A stretch of 64,000 nt of DNA from Vespula vulgaris (lineage: Eukaryota > Arthropoda > Insecta > Hymenoptera > Vespidae). The stretch lies in assembly GCF_905475345.1 (NCBI RefSeq), contig NC_066597.1, forward strand, positions 4,810,001 through 4,874,000, given 5' to 3'. Of this stretch, positions 39,805-51,734 are shown in pieces (positions within the stretch are counted from its first letter, which is position 1; each line of letters starts with the position of its first letter). Position numbers and translations under genes: made by a program. The notes beneath the pieces are model-generated. The model ran no database searches. It had not been told where the DNA came from and was given only the letters and a program-made list of their open reading frames with translations.

Positions 39805-40510
39805 TGCTTTTTTTCTTTTCTTTCCTTTTTCGTTTATTCATGAAATTTTTTTCTAACAAATATCACCGATAAAATGCGCGATCTTTTTCTATATTTTTGT
39901 CAATATTGCTCTTGTCGCAATTTTTATAAAAGTAAATCGCGCATGAAAAAGTTAATAACAGTTTTTCATTCATCCTTTTTTTTCTTCTTTTTTCCAACGT
40001 ATTGTTAGCTGCAGTATTTATAACGGCGACAACGGACGTAAGTACGAACAATAAGATCGATCGAAGGTCGTCTCTTAAAGAAAAAGAAGGCTCTACGCTT
40101 GATCGTTGCCGACGCACGTGCGTTTTCACGAGACTCCTTTACGGCTTGGTCCTAACGATAGACCAAATAATATCGCACGAGGCTAAACTCGAGAAGAAGG
40201 AGAGCCCTTTGTAAGATTGTACGACCTCGTCGACATCGTCTGACGTTTTGCTACGTTGCGAAATACTCCTCTTTCTTTTTATACGTATTCATACGTATAT
40301 ACATATATAGATATGCGTATATATATATTGTAACCTCGTTAATGAATACTTTTAATAATAATATTTGCAGCTCGATTTAACTTGATCGTAGTTGCTACAG
40401 AAGAATTCGATCTTTCTACATTTTACTTGCACGTGTAATGATACACGTGTTTCAAAATAAAACAAGAAATAAAGACAAAACAGAGACGATACTTTTTCTC
40501 TCTTTCTCTC

Positions 40511-40568
<58 letters not shown>

Positions 40569-41529
40569 GTTTTCTCTCTTTCACTGACACTGCAAGATAA
40601 ATCATTTTATCCGTGATCCGAAAGTATATAAAGGCAAAGTAAAATAAACGATACAGCAAAGTGAACATAATCAAGTGAAATAAATTAAATGCTATCGAAT
40701 GTAACGTTGATATAATGTTTCTCCAAAATAGTCGATATGTTATCATTCTACCTTCGCATGTGACATAAAATTTACATACATGACATTATAAACGAAAAAT
40801 AAACAAACAAAAGAAAATGAAATAAAAGAAAACAAAGAAAAAGAAATCAGATAATTATTGTACGAAACTTAAGAAACGAGATAATATTTCAAAACAAATT
40901 TGTATGCAACATTTTAAACACTCTGGTTTGACAAATAAGAATTACCATAAATAAACTCCTTAATTATGAAAGAATGGTATAACAACATAATGTTACGTCA
41001 GATTGTGCCAAAAAAAAAAAAATGAAATGAAACAGATATACGAGTGTTGATTTCGAAGTTACACATGGCGTTATATACAGGGTTAATTATACAAACATAA
41101 CGGGACTTTTTCGTAAACGAGTTCGACAGTTTTGCAAATATTAGATCAACCGGCAAATTCTCTCTCCATCTCTTATTTAAATATTTTCTTTTATTTAAAA
41201 ATAATTATCAACAAATATAATTTTATTTGCAAAATATTAAAAAGAAAAAAAGAAAAAAATAATGAAGTTTTATTTAAAATTATTTTTCAAGCAACAGTTT
41301 CTTTTTCTTCTTTCTTTGAAATAATACTCCAACAATAACAATCCCCATGATAATAATAATAGCACAAACATGTAATAAAATGTGATATAAATTAAAAAAA
41401 AAAAAAAAAAAAAAAAATCGTCAAGAAATAAAGTTTTATTCGAGACTAATTGTTTATCAACAAAGAAGAAAAGACAAGTAAAAATTTTGTTGACAGACCC
41501 CTATCGATTTGAAAATCTCTTTATTTTCT

Positions 41530-41775
41530 AAGAAAGAAAAAAAATAAACAAAAATATGTCATTAACAACAACGTACCAAAAAATTTCGTTTCTTCGGTTG
41601 GCATCGAAAAATGTCGATTCGGCCATGGAATTTGGTATCTCTCAAAGAACCCGCGAAGCCGTTCGATAAGCATGCGCGAGAGCTTGTTCGTGGCACTCGA
41701 GGCAGACACGGCTATCGGAACAGGTGTATGAATGTACCAACACAAATGAAACGTCTTGTGCGCAGTTGCACACAC
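41530..41775 (-). other. Possible 5' exon of a minus-strand transcript
   Basis: A less AT-rich patch whose minus strand holds an open frame. An in-frame ATG at about 41673 gives a peptide starting MLIERLRGFFERYQIPW, reaching a GTACGT splice-donor-like site near 41573. The preceding sequence (41780-41990) is also GC-richer and promoter-like. It could be a 5' UTR exon of shade, whose first coding exon has an acceptor just before its ATG, or a chance ORF. No homology is recognised. Confidence 0.2.
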
Positions 41776-41999
41776 ACTAACTAACTGATGATACTGAGAC
41801 GTTCGTAAACGCGTATGAGAGATACATATCTACAGGGATACACAAGTACCGACACAAACGAAGACGGTCGACCAACCAGGAAGCGATCACGGACAACTGG
41901 TCACTCTTCGGAATTCTGTCCGATGTGATTACACGTTCCCGCAGCCCGTTTTAAAATCGACATCCTCCCCACGCGAACTCGAATAAATCCTTTAGCATG

Positions 42000-42290
42000 T
42001 AATAATAATAGTTGTAATAGTAATAGTAGTAGTAGTAGTAGTAGTGGTAGTAGTAGTAGTAGTAATAGTGGTAATAATAGTAGTAGTTGTTGTAATAGTA
42101 GTAGTGATAGTGTTGATAGTGGTAGTTGTAGTAATAGTAATGGTAGTGGTAGTAGTAGTAATGGAAGTGGTAGTGGTAGTGGTAGTGGTAGTGGTAGTGG
42201 TAGTGATAGCGTAGTAGTGGTAGTAGTGGTGGTAGTAGTAGTAATAGTAATGTAGTAGTAGTGTAGTAGTAGTAATAGTAATAGTGTCGT
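42000..42290. repeat. TAG/GTA-rich trinucleotide block
   Basis: About 290 bases of TAG, TGG and TAA units (GTAGTAGTGG-like) in one phase, giving a poly-Thr/Ile reading on the minus strand. A GA microsatellite follows at about 42335-42392. Confidence 0.9.
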
Positions 42291-42341
42291 TAAACCTCAA
42301 ATTTCGAAGCCCGGTTATTTACATCGTTCGAGAAAGAGAGA

Positions 42342-42395
<54 letters not shown>

Positions 42396-42750
42396 AAAAG
42401 TGTACTTTGTACGAAATCACGATTTACCTTTACAACGATTTCATTGATACCTACTTATTTTTTCATCTATATATATATATTTGCTTTTCTTTTTCATCTT
42501 GCTGATAAAAATAAATAATAAAAAAGAAAAATTGAATAAAACAAAGATTTAATATTTAATCTCATCGTACGACGTCAATATGTCCCGTTAGGTATATGAA
42601 AGTATGAGATAATGTAATGAGATAAAAGATGAAATTATAATACGTACCGTAAGTATACATCCAATGGAATCAATGAGCCCAATGTAATTAACAGAACGAT
42701 GTTCTTTCTTTCTTTCCTTTTTTCTTTGTTTTTTTTTTTTTTTATTCTTT

Positions 42751-45700
42751 TTAACCATACACGGTATTATTGAAAACAAATGGAAGAACTTCGGAGAAGA
42801 TATCGATATTAGGATCTAGACTTCGGCCGAGCCCCTCGATCACTACCATACTGAGAATCACGCTGCTAAAGGATCCGTCCTGCTTCACCCGGTGACGAAC
42901 CATCGCGGAAAATAATTCAGACACAACGGTACTTACATTCACCTGCAAAGGTTCAAACAACCGCTCAGAAAAAGTCGTTGCACCATTCCTTCGAGATTAT
43001 TCGACTTATTGTTCGATATATATATTCGATATTATTTACAACACTTGTACCAATTTTCGATCCAATTTATATAATAATAATATATTTTTTTCTCGAATTT
43101 CTTTTTTTCTTTTCTTTTTTTTTCTTCTGTTTCTTATATCGTGTTCACGAATTATCGTTAAAACAAAATTGAATACAAAAATGTAATATCATTTGATGTT
43201 AAACGATTTGAAAATATAATCTTACGTTATTAAAATTGCCTGGATTTTTAAGATAAGCCGTAACTATATTATTCATCGTAGTTTTGAAACCATCTGGATC
43301 CGGTGTCATATGGAAAGTATGTTCCAATATATATTCCGCTGCGAGTTCACCCTATAATGAAATATAAGTAGAACATATTATTAAAACATCTTACGAAACA
43401 TTTTTCGATCATTTCAAATCGTTTTGTTTATCTTATAATACTCGTATATTTTGTTAACATTATTTTTTCGCATAAAAATCTTTATAATAAAACAATGAAT
43501 TCTGTCGTATAAATCCGTCGATTATTAATCTTGAAATATTATTTTCGATATAAATTCACACAAACATACGTTTCCCATCAATACCGATCGAAAGATATCT
43601 CGAAGATGTTTTCGACAACGGTTGTTCAGGGATACCACCAAACCACAGTCGAGTATTACCAGTCTCGGATCATTCTCTGTATAATCAAAGCTAATGATGC
43701 TCAAAAAAGAATCGAGAAACGTTGATCTCTGTTTTTTTACTTCCTGGACCAAAATGTTACCCGGGTGGAGATCGCAATGTATAAAATTATCGCTGAATAC
43801 CTGTGGTGGACAATCTCTTTATTTGTAAGAAATTATTTCAAGAAAGGATCTTCAAATGTGCGTGCATTTATATATTATATATATACATAATATGTATATA
43901 TGTATATATATGTATATATATACACGCTTACCTTTACACATACACACATACAAATACATATCACTAACCATTTTAAGAATCATCGTAATACCGAGCTTCG
44001 CCAATTTATGTTGCACTTTATTATCCTCGTAATCGATATAATTGGATATCGGTGAGCCTTCGTGGAAAGTTTCTACCAATATTTCGTTACGTGTAAATTC
44101 CATATAAGGGCGTGGAAAAACAATCTCTTCCGTTTTAACAAAATTATTTGTAAATCTTAACAAATTATTGGCTTCTAATCTCATATCGACCTTCGTTAAA
44201 AAAATACATAGATAATAATATCTTTATGAAAATAAAAAGAAAAAAAAAAGTAATACAAAGCAAACGATTTACTTGTTGTTCCATAATCAATGAAAATTCG
44301 TCAATACAATCGGTTAAACTCAGCCAATGTAACTCCGGAACGACGTACGTGGCGAGTTTACTAAAGACTCGCATTATCTTCAAGTCCCTCCTACAAAAAA
44401 AAAAAGAAGAAAAAGAAGATTATAGGAAAAATTACATATATATATATATATATACGTATTTGTAAAAAAAAAAAAAAAAAAAAAAGACAGAAAGAAACAA
44501 CGTAAGAAAGCATTCTTATACTTTATTTGATTTTTGATACCAGGATGAAGAACCTTAACGGCAACTGGCTGCAATTTTCTACCAATTTTATCGATCTTTT
44601 CGTGTTCATCAGTGGTAAATATTTTCTCTACGATTGTTATTGCAAAATGTTACACGAAACGTTTCATCTCTCTCTCTCTCTCTCTCTTTCTTTTTTTTCT
44701 TACCCAATGTAGTGAAGAAGTGTCCCATATTTAAATATTCGATAACTGCAAAACGGTAATATCAAACACATCTATATTTTCCACATCGAACATACATTCT
44801 CGATTCCCGCAAAATCGTTCGTGTTAGTATTACCAACACGTTATTCGAGAAGATCACTTTCTAGCTTACTTTCGACGAAACACGATAGCCGGGGCTCTTG
44901 TATCCTTCCTGCATGAACGTTAAGATCGACCCACGCCTTGTAAACCTGTGAATCGATAAGGGATTGATACATAAGACAAATGTTATTCAGATTGTATCAA
45001 ACAGAATTTAATAGTAAATAGAAGAAGATATAGAAGTTTAAAATCAACCCTTTCTTTCATTGAACTGAACGAAGAACGAATAATAATAATGATAAGAATG
45101 GAAAAAAAAGAGAGAGAGAGAACCTATGGTTAAAAGAAATGTTTTACCTCTGTACCTGGGCACAACATCCCGAACCGATAGGTATTTCATCTTCGAATTC
45201 GACAAAAACGTCTCTCCAATTTGGTCCGTATGTTGCTTTGAGTAAATTCTTTGTATACAACCACGAATGGCATGATGCATTGCGTTGTAAATGAGTTAGA
45301 GAATTACAAACGTTTTCGGGAAATAGATCCTTTCTTGTCGACATCCATTGGCCAAATTTGATGAAAGTTGGACCCAGGAATATAATTACTGATTAAATAT
45401 TATATACATATCATATAAATAATATATGCGTGCTATATATATATACATATGTATATCTTGTACATATAAAAAGATGTATATTATATTTTATACATTTACG
45501 AAAAAAGAGAAAGATAAAAAATAAAATAAAATAATGAATAAAAGAATTCAAGGAATGCGGTTAAATTTAAATTACCTCTTCGTAAGATACCCGGAAAAAC
45601 TTGAGAGTTTGTCAGTCGTATCATTAAAAAAGCCGTGGCCAAGATAATGGCGGCAAACATTATGACCACGAGCCTTGCGATTATCAAAATTGCTTCGGCT

Positions 45701-45978
45701 ATACCACTAAAGAAACCCCCGTTCTCTTCGACTTTTACGAGCGGACGAAAATATCTTTCCTTATTTCTGACGTCCGATTCGTGGGAGACGGTAAAGATCA
45801 TATTGGAAATCATCCTCTTAATGAGGTTTATCTTACCGAGCCGGTTTATCGTCGAATGACATCGATTCTCTCTTCGTATATCGTATTTTGATTTCTTGCC
45901 TGCATATCCGCCATTTTGATATCTTGAAAATCTCCAAACTTTAAAAATTCTCACAATTTTTGTGCAAATCTTAAACAT
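42751..45978 (-). CDS. Adck2: ADCK2-type atypical kinase (aarF/ABC1 family, UbiB-like), 10 exons
   Basis: An ABC1/UbiB-family protein; ADCK2 in animals is mitochondrial and linked to lipid oxidation and coenzyme Q. Exons in coding order: 45576-45978, 45156-45388, 44870-44945, 44704-44745, 44522-44627, 44273-44390, 43969-44190, 43570-43800, 43226-43351, 42751-42942. They total 1749 nt (582 residues). A hydrophobic segment lies at about residues 95-118, after a basic N-terminus that suits mitochondrial targeting. Family motifs follow: FIKFGQW (the KxGQ motif), STRKDLFP, IPIGSGCCAQVYKAW (nucleotide loop), VAVKVLHPG (the lysine), a catalytic loop HCDLHPGN and a metal-binding ILDCGLV. The C-terminus has VVSELFSAMVRHRVK and EGLGRSLDP. 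An earlier GTAAAA donor after exon 2 would break the frame, so the GTACAG donor was chosen to join AQ to VYKAW. The start is the first ATG of the open frame. Confidence 0.93.
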
Positions 45979-47264
45979 CCTTGTCTATTTATCTTATGTC
46001 TCGCAAAATATCACAACTTTTAACTTTATCAATTCGATCGTTCTATTCGAATCCATGATAACATTACGAATTGTCACGAAAATCATGTTATCGTGTATTT
46101 TGTTTGTTTCTTTTTTTTTCCTTTTTTTTTATGAAATCTTTATCGTTTTATTATTTACTGATATTCCATGTGTATATCTGTATATATACGTACGTATTCA
46201 AAACGATAATCGCATGAAATATAGTTTATTTATTATAATTTAATACGACTTACAACCATAAAAATGGCGCCTACATATTTCCGACATTCAACTATCGATC
46301 ACATCGATTTATCTACGAACAATGAACAGAGGAATAATTGTACGTCAATGTTTCTATATCTTTGATTAAAAAATCGTATTCTGAAAAGCAGAAAAATTTT
46401 ATCGAACGTTTCTTAACATCCGTAATATTCTAATTGTAAATTATAAATTCTCGACGTGACATACGTTTAATATGACAGTTTTTCGTAAAAAGGACGAATG
46501 TAATTGGTCGTTTCCGTTATAGCTTGGCATCGTTAAAAATTATTCGTTCTGAGCCTTACATTCCGACGTGTCCTGATAATTAAAAAAGAAAAAAAAAGGA
46601 AAAAAGATATACAAATGAAATAAGTGCTGATCTTATTATTATTTATCGTTAACATCGTTTTAGATAAGGTACGATTATTGATATTCTACGGGAAAATATT
46701 TAATCTAGGGATTTTATGTGATATTTTACTTGAATAATCGTCAAAAATGAATACAAAACTGTTCTGTGTACGTTTAACAAAATATCACGATTAATCTCAC
46801 CCTTGTTATTTATTTATTGAACGGTTTATAAAAAATAAGAAAATTTGTATTTATGTAGATAGTATATAGATGTCTGAATAATGTTTCTTTCCACGATTAT
46901 GGCAATATTGTATGCGAGGTTTAACGGTTAAAAATAAAGCAGCGCTAGACGCGAGAAATAAAAAAGGGGTGTACATAAAGTTATACAAATGTAACGTGTT
47001 ATTACTTATTTTCGCGATCCCTCAAGTGATTAATAAAAAGAAAACTAGAAAAATTATAAAACCTTACGGTTCGATAATTCTCGATATAAAGAGAAATTAA
47101 TCAATTTCTAGTTTTAAAGGTACACGTTCAGGATGCAGAGAAAGTGACAAGTTATTCTTAACCACACGACCTTTCTACTGCAATAAAATATAAAATAAAT
47201 GAACGAAGATTGATACCTCGTAAAACGATCATTCGGGTATCCCTACCAAGGAAAACTCCTTAGA
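45979..47264. other. Divergent promoter region between ADCK2 and TMEM216
   Basis: About 1.3 kb between the divergent start codons of ADCK2 (-) and TMEM216 (+). It is AT-rich with a few poly-T runs. Both 5' UTRs and promoters must lie here. No TATA box or other element can be fixed with confidence, and the 62-codon ORF at 46912-47100 resembles nothing known. Confidence 0.5.
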
Positions 47265-47693
47265 ATGCCTACAGTAGTGAATTCTTCCTTGACATATGAA
47301 ATTCTTATGTACTTGAATTCCTTTTACTTTGGTATGTTTGCTGTGTGCGAGTTGGGCATGGGACTCTTCAAGGCTGCTAATTTGCCATCTCCAGGCACGA
47401 GTACTACACTAACAGAGTTTGCGCTCTTATTCTTCCTTATAGCGACGGAGGGTGCCAGAATCTATCTAGGAAGGAAAGGAAATTTAACAGAACGTGGCCT
47501 ACCCATTCTCATTGGGATTTTCTTAACGTTTCCTAGCTCTTTAGCAACTTTATATTTCTTATTTTGGCAGAATTATGTGCTTAAATTAGAAGTGATCCTT
47601 TGTAGCATACAATTAGTCATTTTAGCATTGGAGCTTATTATCTCGATCATGTACCTTATAGCAATTTATCGTCCTCCATCTCCTAAAGAATGA
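47265..47693 (+). CDS. Tmem216: Transmembrane protein 216, ciliary transition-zone protein, single exon
   Basis: TMEM216 is a tetraspan membrane protein of the ciliary transition zone (MKS/B9 complex) that gates entry into the cilium. The 142-residue length matches the family (about 145). Four hydrophobic segments lie near residues 18-36, 48-66, 77-98 and 105-130. The family stretch is clear: IYLGRKGNL after segment two, LTFPS in segment three, and NYVLKLEVI before segment four. The reading frame is complete from ATG to TGA with no intron. In insects, cilia are restricted mainly to sensory neurons and sperm, so expression would be narrow. Paralogy with TMEM80/TMEM17-like proteins is the main alternative. 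Confidence 0.9.
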   Translation: MPTVVNSSLTYEILMYLNSFYFGMFAVCELGMGLFKAANLPSPGTSTTLTEFALLFFLIATEGARIYLGRKGNLTERGLPILIGIFLTFPSSLATLYFLFWQNYVLKLEVILCSIQLVILALELIISIMYLIAIYRPPSPKE

Positions 47694-49117
47694 TCCGTGT
47701 ATATTGGTTTTGAAATATTAGCATGTTGCACGTCAAAAAAACTTTATCATATTTTGCACTTACTTCCATATTACTTCTTCTTGAATATTCAGTTTTAAAT
47801 AACCACATATTTCTTAAAACAGAACAAAATTGTGTTTAACAAAACACTTTTAGTGTCAGTGATTTGCTATAGATTAAATTAAATCCTTTGCTCCATATAG
47901 TTATACACAAAGATTTCTATAAACAATCTTTCATATTGTTACATTCTTATTATTAAAAGGTTTTTTTATAGATAAAACAATTAACAATACAGATAGTATA
48001 TAAATTATTTTTATATAAGATTACAAAAAAAAAGATACCAAAGGTAGTATTAATAAAAACTGCATTTCTCACTTGACTACAGAAAATATTTCAAAAATAC
48101 AGTATTGTTTTATTCTAAATACTACCTTTCTGGATATATTAATATATTTATAGTGGTATTATTGATGTTTTACTTATATATTTTTATGTAAAATGCTAAT
48201 ATAGTGTAAAATAATATTGTGTCTATTCAAAGTAATTATTAACATAAATTTTACAATTATATACAATATTTAGAAACAACAACAAAAACTAGTATGAAAA
48301 GTCATTATGTATTTATATATAATATAGTTTGATTGTGATAACATTGATATATTATAGTTCCTTGTCTTCAGAACATTATCAAATTTATAAACATCATGAT
48401 AATATTTTTTACTGAAATAAAGTTATCTTCTATAGAAAAAGAAAATTAACTAAATATTGTTTTCATGTTAATATCTCTTTTACTCATGAATCTAAATACA
48501 TATTGTTAAAAATTTCTTTCGACAATGTAAGACCTATTGTAGTAAAACTATCAAAGATCTATTTTAATTCTTCAGTGATAATAACAATGAAAAAACTCAA
48601 AACTACTGCCACATGTACGTGTATTTATCTTTCGACGTAATTAAAATTTTCATGAATATGAAAAGTACAGTTACAATATCTTAATGCAAATTATCTCTAA
48701 TGTTATTTCCAATGAAACATTTACATAAGTTTCTATGTATATATACTTATATTAAAATAAATATTTTTTAAATAAATAACACGGTAATGTGCCTTTCTTA
48801 TTATTGTGATAACTAATATTTTGTACATTAAACATATAAAATAATAATCTCTATGTTAAAACTGCAGGTTAGTTAATTGAAATAAAAAATATTATATACA
48901 TTTTTAAGCGTTTTTAAACATCTATATAAAAATGTGTACAAGTTATTAAATCTTACAGGAAATAAGGATTATAAAAATTTTATAATGATACAGGTGTCTA
49001 ATTAATATTGTACAATGTGTAAGTATCTAAAATAATGTATTGTTAGAAATCAGGCACACACACAAGAAAAAAGAGATTAAATCATATGAGATTCTACATA
49101 ATAATAACTAAAATAAT
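47694..49117. other. Convergent intergenic region between TMEM216 and slalom
   Basis: AT-rich, no ORF of interest. It should contain the 3' UTRs of TMEM216 (+; an AATAAA lies near 48052) and slalom (-). No repeats other than short A/T runs. Confidence 0.6.
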
Positions 49118-51076
49118 CTAATTTTTTACAGAATTCACTGCGGTTCTGCGTCTTTTTATCGCTCGAGTTACATTATTACAATGAATTCGAAGGAATACTG
49201 AACCAAATACAAGAAGTATACCTAATATACCAATCATTTTAATTTCATGATGATATATTAAACACGACAGTAATATAGCCAATCCCTAGAAATAAATATT
49301 TTTAATATCAATTGTATAAACGATAATTATAATTTTGAATTAATCCATTTTTACCTGTCGTATAGTCATCATTATTACAAAAGTGATAGGCCCAAATTTC
49401 GAAATTGTATAAAAAATATATAATTGTCCACTTGCAGAACAAATGGAAATAAGTAAACAATCCATTATAAACCTAGGATACTAATCAATTCATTCACATT
49501 AATAGATAGAACTTAATAAAATTACCTTGTAGAATTTGTTACTTACCTTTTTCATAAACGAGTATATGAAAGGAAAACTTGATTGTTGTATAAGAGATGT
49601 GACAGTCAATAAACATGAAAACATATTTACCGCGCACATCATTTGTATACTAGTTGTACCATATTCTACAAAAAGTGCATTTTGCCAGGTACTTGTAAAA
49701 CTGTCTAATAGTAAGTAACTTCCTAAAAGAATAATACCAGAAATAGTGGTAGCTCCATCTAAAAATAAAACAAAAGTTTTATTAGAAATTACATAAATAT
49801 TAATAGCATATTATGCCTCTATCGAATGATATTAATAAATCTATATTTAATTACCATTTTTATAATCAGAACTATTTAACATAAACATTGTCATTCCAAT
49901 AGAAATAAGTATTGCTGTAACATATTCATAATATTCGTATGTTGTATGTGAAATAATTTTTCCCATTATCATAACAGGAATTATTTTAGAGGCCTTTGCT
50001 AAAACCTAAAACATATATCTTTGACTTACTAATTCCATTATAAATAATACAAGTTTTTGTGGAATAATGATGTCAAATATATTTTTATAATTTTATTGAA
50101 AAAATTATATTTACCTGGGTAGGAAAACTAACATATTTAAGAGCTTCGTATTGACACCAACTGCTCATAATGTTTGATAATGAACAAAATACATATTTAT
50201 AAAGCGGTGCTTTATGTTGTGGTTGTTTTTGGATAAGAAGATATAATGCAGACATAAAAAATGCAAGTATTCTATTTATAAATACTAGAAATTGCGAATC
50301 TTCAAAACGATCCTGATTACCAGAGCTATCCTCATAAACCTATAGAATATAATGTTTTACTTTATAATGTACATGAATATTACATAACAGTAAATAAATT
50401 TAAGTACCTGTGTCATTATTTTCTCTTGTAGATAACCCCATGTCAAGTAACTAATTTGCAATCCAAGGAAGCAATACGTAAGTAGCATAAAATCCTGAGT
50501 AAACGTACGTTGACTGGTAGACGTTGGTGTGTAAGAAGATGTGTCTAAAAGACCTGTTTCACTATGTCCCAAGAAACATGAGTGAACTAATCTTGGAATA
50601 CAGCTTTTGTCTGTATATAGATAAACAGAATATAACGTAATAAAGTAATCGTGTGATATACAAATTAATAAAATAATTTATTTTACTTACCACTTCTCTG
50701 AATATATTTACTGTATTGTACATATTTGTATATTAGATAACCTGGCAATAAAATTGTAGCATAGCCTAATAGGTTGAAACACAATCGAAGAATCCAGTTA
50801 TATGAATTCAGTTGCAGTAACTCTTCGCTACTGTTTGTAAGATATTTTATGATCTCTGTAGTTCCAAAAACAATACTCACTGAAAATAGTAGCAATATGC
50901 TACCAAATAAAAACTTGTATTAATATTTATAATGCAACTACCAATTTATAATGAAAACTTTAACTATAAATAACTTATAACAAATTTTAAAGACAAACTT
51001 TTTTAATATATTTGAAGAATGAATATAGTGTAAATTAAACATACCATATTATAATATCTCCTATAAAATTCCCCAT
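49118..51076 (-). CDS. sll: PAPS transporter slalom / SLC35B2 (PAPST1), 8 exons
   Basis: Golgi nucleotide-sugar-type transporter that carries the sulfate donor PAPS into the Golgi lumen for sulfation of glycosaminoglycans and proteins. Exons in coding order: 51045-51076, 50691-50899, 50408-50610, 50115-50339, 49855-50005, 49547-49758, 49355-49480, 49118-49285. They total 1326 nt (441 residues, human about 432). A hydrophobic N-terminus is followed by many membrane segments. Diagnostic stretches are GLQISYLTWGYLQEKIMT, SNIMSSWCQYEALKYVSFPT, LAKASKIIPVMIMGK, DSFTSTWQNALF, ICSASGQLYIFYTI and MMTIRQGLAILLSC. The short first exon joins exon 2 through the acceptor at 50900-50901. Another acceptor 13 bases upstream would join a different frame (see findings). 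The acceptor before YPRF at 49480 was chosen because the nearer one breaks the frame. Confidence 0.93.
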
Positions 51077-51734
51077 GATCTTTTTTTGCCTTTTTCTTTT
51101 CTTTTTTAGCAATTTCAAAACGGATATGATATATCCCATAACCTTGATAGCCGTAACTATTGTAGAATATCTAAGTCAAAGAAAAACTAATTGTATTCCA
51201 GAAATTTTATTCAATATTATACGTTATAGAATACATGTATAATCTTGGACTTTAGAACTATAAATGGAACGAATTATTTGAATTAATTCCTCCATGCTCC
51301 GTGATAATGTACCCATCATGTGTAAAAGGTGAAATATCTTATCTCCTGTTCACAATTATGCAAAATAGTATTACCATATCAAATAAAAAAATCGAGGATT
51401 CAAAAGAACGTACGTGTAATACATACGAAAAGATATTTTTTTTTTAGATATAACATCTTTACATTTAATATTTACTTTAACGAAACTAAAAAATTTGCAT
51501 TTTTTCGTAGAAATTTAATTTCGTCAAAAAGCGTCCGAACGTGAAGTTCCCAATGAAACGTATATAATTATCGTAAAAATTATATTATTTTGCATCTATT
51601 TAAAGTCATGCAAAGATAGGAATAATAGCTAGATTAATAATGAATCTTTTTCAGTTTTATTATTAATATGATATTTTTAATCATGTATAGCACAAATATG
51701 TACAGAATTATATATGTATATATCGAGAACTTAA
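51077..51734. other. Short gap between pelota 3' end and slalom start
   Basis: About 660 bases between two minus-strand genes in the same direction. It must hold the pelota 3' UTR and the slalom promoter and 5' UTR. A good acceptor (pyrimidine run, then TTAG at about 51171) suggests a spliced slalom 5' UTR. A K-rich open frame across 51031-51170 is mostly the translation of an A-rich tract. Confidence 0.5.

Larger units (their letters stand above)
29590..42750. other. Gene-poor 13-kb interval between shade and ADCK2
   Basis: No convincing protein-coding exon was found on either strand. It should contain the shade 5' UTR and promoter and the ADCK2 3' UTR, both read on the minus strand. Contents: a local tandem repeat (29877-30440), CT tracts (about 30045-30100, 31355-31419, 40495-40575), AAC/AAT repeats (33113-33250), purine-rich GAA/GGA blocks (34030-34810), a relatively GC-rich stretch (about 34800-35500 and 36500-36800), a GCTC/GC run (36529-36559), TA tracts (about 37595-37700), hairpin-forming sequence (37768-37910), a CGA run (39113-39190) and a TAG-rich block (42000-42290). 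Confidence 0.7.

Noticed and set aside
39863..40214. Opposing ORFs of 88 and 70 codons
   Set aside because: Neither resembles a known family and neither has convincing splice or coding bias.
41992..42300. Poly-Thr/Ile minus-strand ORF
   Set aside because: Translation of the TAG-rich repeat.
45148..45155. Longer ADCK2 exon 2 using the GTAAAA donor
   Set aside because: It would shift the next exon out of the AQVYKAW frame; the GTACAG donor 8 bases earlier keeps it.
49473..49480. Shorter slalom exon starting at the nearer AG
   Set aside because: It leaves the exon out of phase with the preceding one; the AG at 49481-49482 restores the frame and adds YPR as expected for the family.
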